NCBI GenBank assembly: GCA_903926695.1
Contig: CAIYKK010000715.1
Location: 1 to 9,564, forward strand
Origin: an uncultured Burkholderiales bacterium
GTDB lineage: Bacteria; Pseudomonadota; Gammaproteobacteria; Burkholderiales; Burkholderiaceae_C
DNA length: 9,564 nucleotides
Direction: 5' to 3'
Shown: positions 5,504 to 9,564 of the stretch, in pieces
How the letters are laid out: every line of letters begins with the position of its first letter
How positions within the stretch are numbered: the stretch's first letter is position 1
Made by a program: the position numbers and the translations under genes
The notes under the pieces: generated by a model
The model's database searches: none
The model's input: the letters and a program-made list of their open reading frames with translations, nothing else
What the model was told of the DNA's origin: nothing

Positions 5504-6370
5504 TCAGTTCTGATTCAACAGGGCCACCTTGTCGGGCGCTGCTTCGTCCGAGGCCTCCTGCGGGGCTTTCTTGGGCAGCGACACCGGAATCGGGTGCGAA
5601 GGTGCTGGCGTGGCAAACAGGGTGGAGGCTGGCGGGCGCTTGCCGCTGACCACGGCCCGCAGGCGGGCGTACTCGGCCATGACTTTCGTGGTGTAGCCGC
5701 CGTCATCTTCCAGATTGGCCGCGCCCACGTAAAACTTCAGCCCACCTTCAATCGAACCGGCCCGGCTGATACATTCTTGCAGCACCTCGACGCCCACCCG
5801 AAGGTTGGTGATAGGGTCAAACGCGGCGAGCTTGCCGCCAAAATCTTCGTACTTGTCGTGATGCACCTGAGTCATGACCTGCATCAGCCCCTGGGCGCCC
5901 ACCGGGCTTTGCGCAAACGGATTAAAACCCGACTCAATGGCCATGATGGCCAGAATCAGCGTCGGGTCCAGCTTGGCCTTGTGGCCAATTTCAAAGGCCT
6001 GTGCCACCAGCGCGCTCAGGGGTTCGGGCGCGACTGCGTATTTTTTGCTCAGCCAGAAGGCCACTGCCGCCTGCTGGGAGGGCAGGTCGGTCGGATTGGT
6101 GGCGGTGGTGCGCTCGATGGCAGTGTGCTCGATCACGACGGGCTGGGTGATGCTCATCACGACATCGCGCCGCTCCTGCAGCCAGCTCATGAGCTTGAGT
6201 TCGCCTTCGTCACGAAGGCTGGGCTGGGCGGCCAGCGTAATCACCCCAAACACAACGGCCAGCCCGACAAGGGCAAAACTGCTATGCGCAGCGTTGACAA
6301 GGCTGCTGCGCGCATGGTTGAGGTGCAGTTTGAGGCCTGGATTAAGGCCTGTGGTTTTTGGCGCTGTCAT
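5504..6370 (-). CDS. Membrane-anchored lytic transglycosylase (SLT domain)
   Basis: A 288-residue protein with a C-terminal-half SLT (lysozyme-like) domain. Enzymes of this type cleave the MurNAc-GlcNAc bond of peptidoglycan, leaving 1,6-anhydro ends, in the periplasm. Residues 1-29 are hydrophilic and 32-49 (FALVGLAVVFGVITLAAQ) form a single membrane segment, so it is probably a signal anchor; there is no lipobox. The SLT domain runs about 128-245. The catalytic Glu is E146 in ILAIMAIESGFNP, followed by GAQGLMQVM (158-166), FDPITNLRVGV and a degenerate C-terminal motif, FYVGAANLEDDGGY. The final 40 residues are Pro/Ala-rich and likely disordered. ATG 6370 is chosen over the longer open frame to 6631 because AAGGAGT precedes it by five bases and because the -10 box lies inside that extension. 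The precise subfamily (SltY, MltC or EmtA type) is not resolved. Confidence 0.85.
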   Translation of the reverse strand: MTAPKTTGLNPGLKLHLNHARSSLVNAAHSSFALVGLAVVFGVITLAAQPSLRDEGELKLMSWLQERRDVVMSITQPVVIEHTAIERTTATNPTDLPSQQAAVAFWLSKKYAVAPEPLSALVAQAFEIGHKAKLDPTLILAIMAIESGFNPFAQSPVGAQGLMQVMTQVHHDKYEDFGGKLAAFDPITNLRVGVEVLQECISRAGSIEGGLKFYVGAANLEDDGGYTTKVMAEYARLRAVVSGKRPPASTLFATPAPSHPIPVSLPKKAPQEASDEAAPDKVALLNQN

Positions 6371-6528
6371 TGCACTCCTTTCGATGCCTGGGCCAGCCTC
6401 GTAAGGCCAGTAGGCTTTGATTGGGGGGTCGCCATCAGTCCAGGGTGGTGCCTGGTGCTTGTTGACCCTTCGTTGGTGTTGCCGGGAACCGGCAACGGCT
6501 TGGGGTTTCCCCTGATTTTTGGGGTAAC
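6371..6528 (-). promoter_or_regulatory. Structured 5' leader of the transglycosylase gene
   Basis: The inferred transcript begins near 6528, giving a leader of about 158 nt. It contains a perfect hairpin at 6478-6496 (GTTGCCGG-GAA-CCGGCAAC on the plus strand) and a GGGG-AAA-CCCC stem at about 6502-6512. A further possible stem pairs CCAGG with CCTGG around 6440-6455. I do not recognise a riboswitch class. The in-frame stretch from 6371 to 6631 has no start with a ribosome-binding site. Confidence 0.4.
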
Positions 6529-6534
6529 TGGCGG

Positions 6535-6564
6535 ATTCTAGTGGGGCTTCAAATAACCTGTCAA
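6535..6564 (-). promoter_or_regulatory. Sigma-70 promoter of the transglycosylase gene
   Basis: On the minus strand the -35 is TTGACA (6559-6564, consensus) and the -10 is TAGAAT (6535-6540, five of six matches), with an 18-base spacer. It points toward the transglycosylase, with a start site at about 6528. Confidence 0.75.
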
Positions 6565-6584
6565 GAATAACGATTTGATTCTTT

Positions 6585-6720
6585 ATGCAATTGATGTGTT
6601 TGCCCCCTATTCTTTTGCCAAAAAAAGACAAAAAAAGACATTTTTTTAATTTTTATCAAGACTTTTACAAAAGAGCGCTTGAAATTTTCGCTTTTCGTAC
6701 ATTTATTTTCATGATTTTTG
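6585..6720. other. AT-rich island with phased A- and T-tracts
   Basis: This stretch is far more AT-rich than its surroundings. It carries a tandem exact 10-mer AAAAAAGACA (6621-6630 and 6631-6640), then a T7 tract and more T-rich runs. Short open frames on both strands here encode only low-complexity Lys/Phe-rich peptides and are not convincing genes. Curved promoter DNA or an H-NS-type binding region is plausible between the divergent transglycosylase promoter and the candidate RNA. Confidence 0.55.
6679..6707 (+). promoter_or_regulatory. Possible promoter for the candidate RNA at 6800-7006
   Basis: TTGAAA (6679-6684) and TTTATT (6702-6707) are separated by 17 bases on the plus strand, predicting a start near 6714. 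The -10 is weak (four of six matches) and chance matches are easy in such AT-rich DNA. Confidence 0.35.
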
Positions 6721-6799
6721 GGGCGCTGGTTTTTGCCATTCCTGCGGCGCAGGGCGGCCAAGAAAACGCCAATCAAACGGCCTTTGGCGATTGAAAAGC

Positions 6800-7006
6800 G
6801 GGCCTTGTTTTTCAGGGGGCAGCCGGTGTACGCTGCAGGGGTCCGATCCGTCGGACGCCAGCCGGGTAGCCAGTCCCGGCTTCACTGGAAGCAATCACTT
6901 GTTTCCACCGCACTGCGAGACGATAACGCTCTCCCTTGCGAAGCCCGATGGCATGGGCATCACGCCCGCCATCAACCCCGGCCAGTTCGACTGGCCGGGG
7001 TTTTTT
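6800..7006 (+). ncRNA. Candidate structured small RNA ending in a strong terminator
   Basis: A plus-strand terminator at 6974-7006 has no protein gene to serve, because the nearest upstream gene is on the opposite strand. The preceding GC-rich segment has ordered stems. The first is GTCCGA-TCCG-TCGGAC at 6841-6856. The second is GCCGGG-(8)-CCCGGC at 6861-6880. The third is a two-part hairpin at 6947-6973, where GATGGC pairs with GCCATC and, inside it, GGGC with GCCC. The terminator stem then follows with no gap. I do not recognise a known family, and it does not look like 6S RNA or a common riboswitch. The 5' end is uncertain: it would be about 6714 if the promoter at 6679-6707 is real. The 92-codon frame at 6791-7069 runs through the terminator and is unlikely to be a gene. 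Confidence 0.5.
6974..7006 (+). terminator. Very strong intrinsic terminator upstream of the DUF349 gene
   Basis: AACCCCGGCCAGT (6974-6986) and ACTGGCCGGGGTT (6990-7002) pair over 13 bases around TCG, and six T residues (7001-7006) follow. There is no A-run of use on the other side, so it works on the plus strand. Confidence 0.9.
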
Positions 7007-7070
7007 ATGGCCGCTAAACGCCGCCTGCCCCAGCTTAAATGCAGGCGTGCGCCTAACTTAATGGAGTAGC

Positions 7071-7116
7071 GCCTTAAAAACAGCGAAAATACACAGGATG
7101 CTTTAATTTTTAAGGC
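7071..7116. repeat. 10-base inverted repeat in the DUF349 upstream region
   Basis: GCCTTAAAAA (7071-7080) is perfectly repeated in inverse orientation as TTTTTAAGGC (7107-7116) around a 26-base spacer. A smaller inverted repeat, CGCCTGC/GCAGGCG, lies at 7022-7047. The rest of 7007-7289 contains no gene or consensus promoter that I can support. Confidence 0.5.
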
Positions 7117-7289
7117 TATGGGCACTTGGGTTGTGCAAGCCATCACCCGAACCTCCCTCCGCTGACAGCTCTCCTGTCCGGCATCCAGCTTTCGTGGCTG
7201 CGGACGTCGGCAGGCACGCCAATTGTGGGCTTTGAATGCCCGGTGTACCCGCTGTCTCAGGCTGCTTTTTTTCAAAACGATTGTTATAT

Positions 7290-9564
7290 ATGTTGCGCTC
7301 TTTCCTGTCCAAATCCTCCAAAGCCGAAACCACGCCGGCTGCCGCCGTCAAAACCAGCGCGGCCAAAAGCGCTGAAGCCCATCCGCTGGACGGCCTGACG
7401 GGCGGCGCTTTCTCCGCGCCCACCTCGGGCGAGCGCGCCTCGCGCATCCGCCAATGGCTGGCCACCGAGCCCACACCCGAAAAAATGGCCGAAGTCTATA
7501 AAGACCTCGCCAACCGCGACAAGGGTGCCGCCAAGCCGCTGAAAGAAAAGCTCGACGAAATCAAGCGCAGCAAAGGCCAAGAAGCCGCCGCCACCGAATG
7601 GGCCGAAAAAGCCAAAATTCTGCTGGCCCTGCCCAAGCTGAACCTGGCCGACGCCCTGGCCTGGCAGCGCGATGCCGCCAAAGCTGGCGCGCCGCTGTCC
7701 AAAGAGCCGCTGGCTGGCCTGAAAGTGCAATTGGCCGAGCGCGTCAAGACGATTGAAGACCTGCAGCACCGCACCCAGGTGCAGCGCGAAGCCGCCGTGC
7801 TGATCGCCCAGCGCATCGAAGTGCTGTCGATCAAGCCTTGGCGCGACGCGCAAGCCGTGCTCGACACGCTGCGCGCCGACGTGACCCACTGGCAGGCGCA
7901 GGCCGACGAGCTGACGCTGGACGCCAACTGGGCCAGCGTCGATGGCAAATTTCCGCCGTTGCTCGACGCCTCGCGGGCGCAGTTACTGGCCGTGTGGGAA
8001 GCTTTCCAGAGCGCGCTGGCGCTGGCCGTCAAGGCTGCTGAAGATACGACTTCGCCGCTGCCCGCCGTGCCCGTCTGGGCTGACGAGCTGCGCGCTGCAC
8101 GCGGTTTGCCCACGGCCAAAGCCGAAGCCCAGGCCGCCGCTGGCGAGACCAGCGCGCCCGCCCGCGCCCCCAAAACCAAGATGGACCCCGCCGCTCTAAA
8201 AGACCTGCGCGAAAAGTCTTCCGCCATCGTGCAGGAAGCGCTGGCCAAGCTGGAGCATGAAGTCACCGAAGGCCACGGCAAATCCACGCCCAAGGTCGCC
8301 GCCGATCTGCGCCACGCGCTGAAAGAAAACATCCGCAACATCGACAGCAAACTGGAAGCCGCCGCCCACGCTGCGCTGACCGCCGCTGGCGAACTCGAAG
8401 GCTGGCAGCGCTGGCGCGCCGACCAGATCCGCGAGGAACTGGTTGTCAAGGCCGAAGCGCTGGTCGCCAAGCCGCTGGGCGGGCGTAAGCAGCAAGACGC
8501 CCTGCGCATCATGCGCGAGCAGTGGAAAACCTCCGACCAGGGCGGCACGCCCAACCACGCCCTGTGGAAGCGTTTTGACGACGCCTGCAACGAAGCGCAC
8601 AAAGTCGTTGAAGAGTGGCTGGAAAAAGTCAAAGAACAAAGCGAAACCGTCAAGGCCGAGCGCCGCGTGCTGATCGACGAAGTGCTGGCCTGGGCCGAAG
8701 CCAACAAAGACAGCACCGACTGGAAGCAGCACATCCGCAGCCTGAACGGCTTTGTCGAAAAGTGGCGCGAAGCCGGTCATCTGGGCGAAAAAGCCTTTGC
8801 CGAAATCCAGCCCGTCTGGAAAGCCGCGATGGAGCAGGCCGACGCCGCGCTGACCGGCGCCCGCGCCGCCAGCCTGGCCCGCCGCAAAGCCATGATTGAA
8901 GAAGCGCAGGCGCTGGGTGCCGAGCCGCAGTTGCACATCGACGCCGTTAAATCGCTGCAGCAGCGCTGGCAGCATGAAGCGCAAAGTGTGCCGATTGAGC
9001 GCAAGCAAGAGCAAAAGCTCTGGGACGCTTTCCGCAAGCCGATTGACGACGCCTTCCAGCGCAAGACCGCCGAGCGCGAAAAAGCCGCCGCCGCGCTGGG
9101 CGAGCACGACCGTTATGTGCTTGAAGCGGCCAAAGCCGTCGAAGCCGCTGCCGCCACCGGCGACGCACAAAAAATCCACGCCGCCGCCAAAGCGCTGGAA
9201 GCAGCCGTCAGCGGCCAAGCCGCAGCCGCTCACGCTGCCACCGCAGCAACCGCCGCGACAGCCGATGCCGCCTCGGTGACGGAACAACCCGCCGCCGAGC
9301 AAACGCCCGCGCCCGTCGATGCAGACGGCAACCCGACCGCCGAAGCCGCCGAAGCTCAGTTTGCCGAGTCCGCCCAGCCGACCAGCGAACCTGCCGAGCC
9401 AGCGCCCGCGCCAAAACCGGCTGCCAAGCCCGTCATCGCCATGCGCGGCGACGACCGTCCCGGTGCCCGCAAGGCCGAGCCAGCCGCCGCAGGCCGTGGT
9501 GGCAAGTTTGGCGACCGCAAGGATTCCCGCACCGGCGGCAAGCCGAGCGGCCCGCGCCAGAGCA
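7290..9564 (+). CDS. DUF349 domain-containing protein, 3' end beyond window
   Basis: At least 758 codons stay open to the window edge with no stop. The protein is long, helical and charged. Three DUF349 repeats with the W...(E/N)x-LW-x-x-F pattern are visible: about 408-440 (MREQWK, then LWKRF at 425-429), a weaker one at about 484-518 (FVEKW, VWKAAM), and about 555-593 (SLQQRW, then LWDAF at 577-581). From about 610 the sequence becomes Ala/Pro/Glu-rich, then switches after MRGDDRPGARKAEP to a basic Gly/Arg/Lys tail of the kind that often contacts RNA. The biochemical role of DUF349 proteins is not established, so I assign none. ATG 7290 lacks a good ribosome-binding site; ATG 7236 is in frame and would add 18 residues, with a stop directly before it. 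Long open frames on the opposite strand are GC-codon shadows. Confidence 0.85.
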   Translation, partial: MLRSFLSKSSKAETTPAAAVKTSAAKSAEAHPLDGLTGGAFSAPTSGERASRIRQWLATEPTPEKMAEVYKDLANRDKGAAKPLKEKLDEIKRSKGQEAAATEWAEKAKILLALPKLNLADALAWQRDAAKAGAPLSKEPLAGLKVQLAERVKTIEDLQHRTQVQREAAVLIAQRIEVLSIKPWRDAQAVLDTLRADVTHWQAQADELTLDANWASVDGKFPPLLDASRAQLLAVWEAFQSALALAVKAAEDTTSPLPAVPVWADELRAARGLPTAKAEAQAAAGETSAPARAPKTKMDPAALKDLREKSSAIVQEALAKLEHEVTEGHGKSTPKVAADLRHALKENIRNIDSKLEAAAHAALTAAGELEGWQRWRADQIREELVVKAEALVAKPLGGRKQQDALRIMREQWKTSDQGGTPNHALWKRFDDACNEAHKVVEEWLEKVKEQSETVKAERRVLIDEVLAWAEANKDSTDWKQHIRSLNGFVEKWREAGHLGEKAFAEIQPVWKAAMEQADAALTGARAASLARRKAMIEEAQALGAEPQLHIDAVKSLQQRWQHEAQSVPIERKQEQKLWDAFRKPIDDAFQRKTAEREKAAAALGEHDRYVLEAAKAVEAAAATGDAQKIHAAAKALEAAVSGQAAAAHAATAATAATADAASVTEQPAAEQTPAPVDADGNPTAEAAEAQFAESAQPTSEPAEPAPAPKPAAKPVIAMRGDDRPGARKAEPAAAGRGGKFGDRKDSRTGGKPSGPRQS

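Noticed and set aside
5594..6541. Plus-strand open frame of 315 codons
   Set aside because: It is antisense to the SLT-domain gene, has no ribosome-binding site of note, and resembles no family.
6371..6631. 87-residue N-terminal extension of the lytic transglycosylase
   Set aside because: It would begin upstream of the TTGACA/TAGAAT promoter, so it could not be translated from that transcript, and it lacks a ribosome-binding site.
6800..7006. Assignment of the candidate RNA as 6S RNA or a cobalamin riboswitch
   Set aside because: The successive independent hairpins do not fit the single long rod of 6S RNA, and I could not find the conserved cobalamin-riboswitch core.
7496..8734. Long minus-strand open frame (412 codons), with others at 7284-7889 and 8196-9302
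   Set aside because: They lie antisense to the DUF349 gene, are Ser/Ala- or Gly/Phe-biased as expected from complementary GC-rich codons, and show no domain.
1..9564. CRISPR array, toxin-antitoxin pair or defence operon
   Set aside because: No regularly spaced repeats, cas-like genes or small paired genes are visible; the coding content is mostly housekeeping.

Overview
The window looks chromosomal and comes from a high-GC betaproteobacterium, most likely Burkholderiales/Comamonadaceae (Polaromonas/Rhodoferax-like). This rests on the recognisable proteins (BamD, RluD, a 90-residue HU, PpiD and a large Ala-rich DUF349 protein) and on the hupB-tRNA-Val-ppiD order. I ran no database searches, so the taxonomy is inference.

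Layout. Positions 1-141 hold the N-terminus of an IS1595-family transposase leaving the window on the left (minus strand). Positions 142-360 are gene-free, repeat-bearing DNA that abuts the stop of bamD (minus strand, outer-membrane assembly lipoprotein). BamD lacks the aromatic tail I would expect, so its 3' end may have been rewritten by a mobile element. rluD (plus strand) is divergent from bamD, 17 bases away. The usual rluD neighbour pgeF is absent. In its place 2217-2579 holds a chain of short hairpins ending in what looks like the right end of an IS200/IS605 (TnpB-type) element, placed directly before hupB. Next come hupB, tRNA-Val(UAC), a terminator, ppiD, tRNA-His(GUG), a second terminator and a small membrane protein, all on the plus strand. 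A membrane-anchored lytic transglycosylase lies on the minus strand with a near-consensus promoter and a structured leader of about 158 nt. The 6371-7289 interval has no convincing protein gene. It contains an AT-rich, A/T-tract island and a plus-strand candidate structured RNA that ends in a very strong intrinsic terminator at 6974-7006. A large DUF349 protein begins at 7290 and runs off the right edge.

How the genes relate. bamD, ppiD and the transglycosylase are all envelope-biogenesis functions (outer-membrane protein insertion, periplasmic chaperoning, murein cleavage). rluD, the tRNAs and probably the DUF349 protein belong to translation or RNA. hupB is a nucleoid protein. These are mostly housekeeping genes. 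The unusual content is in the gaps: the TnpB-type right-end remnant upstream of hupB, the candidate RNA before the DUF349 gene, and the mobile-element debris at the bamD 3' end.
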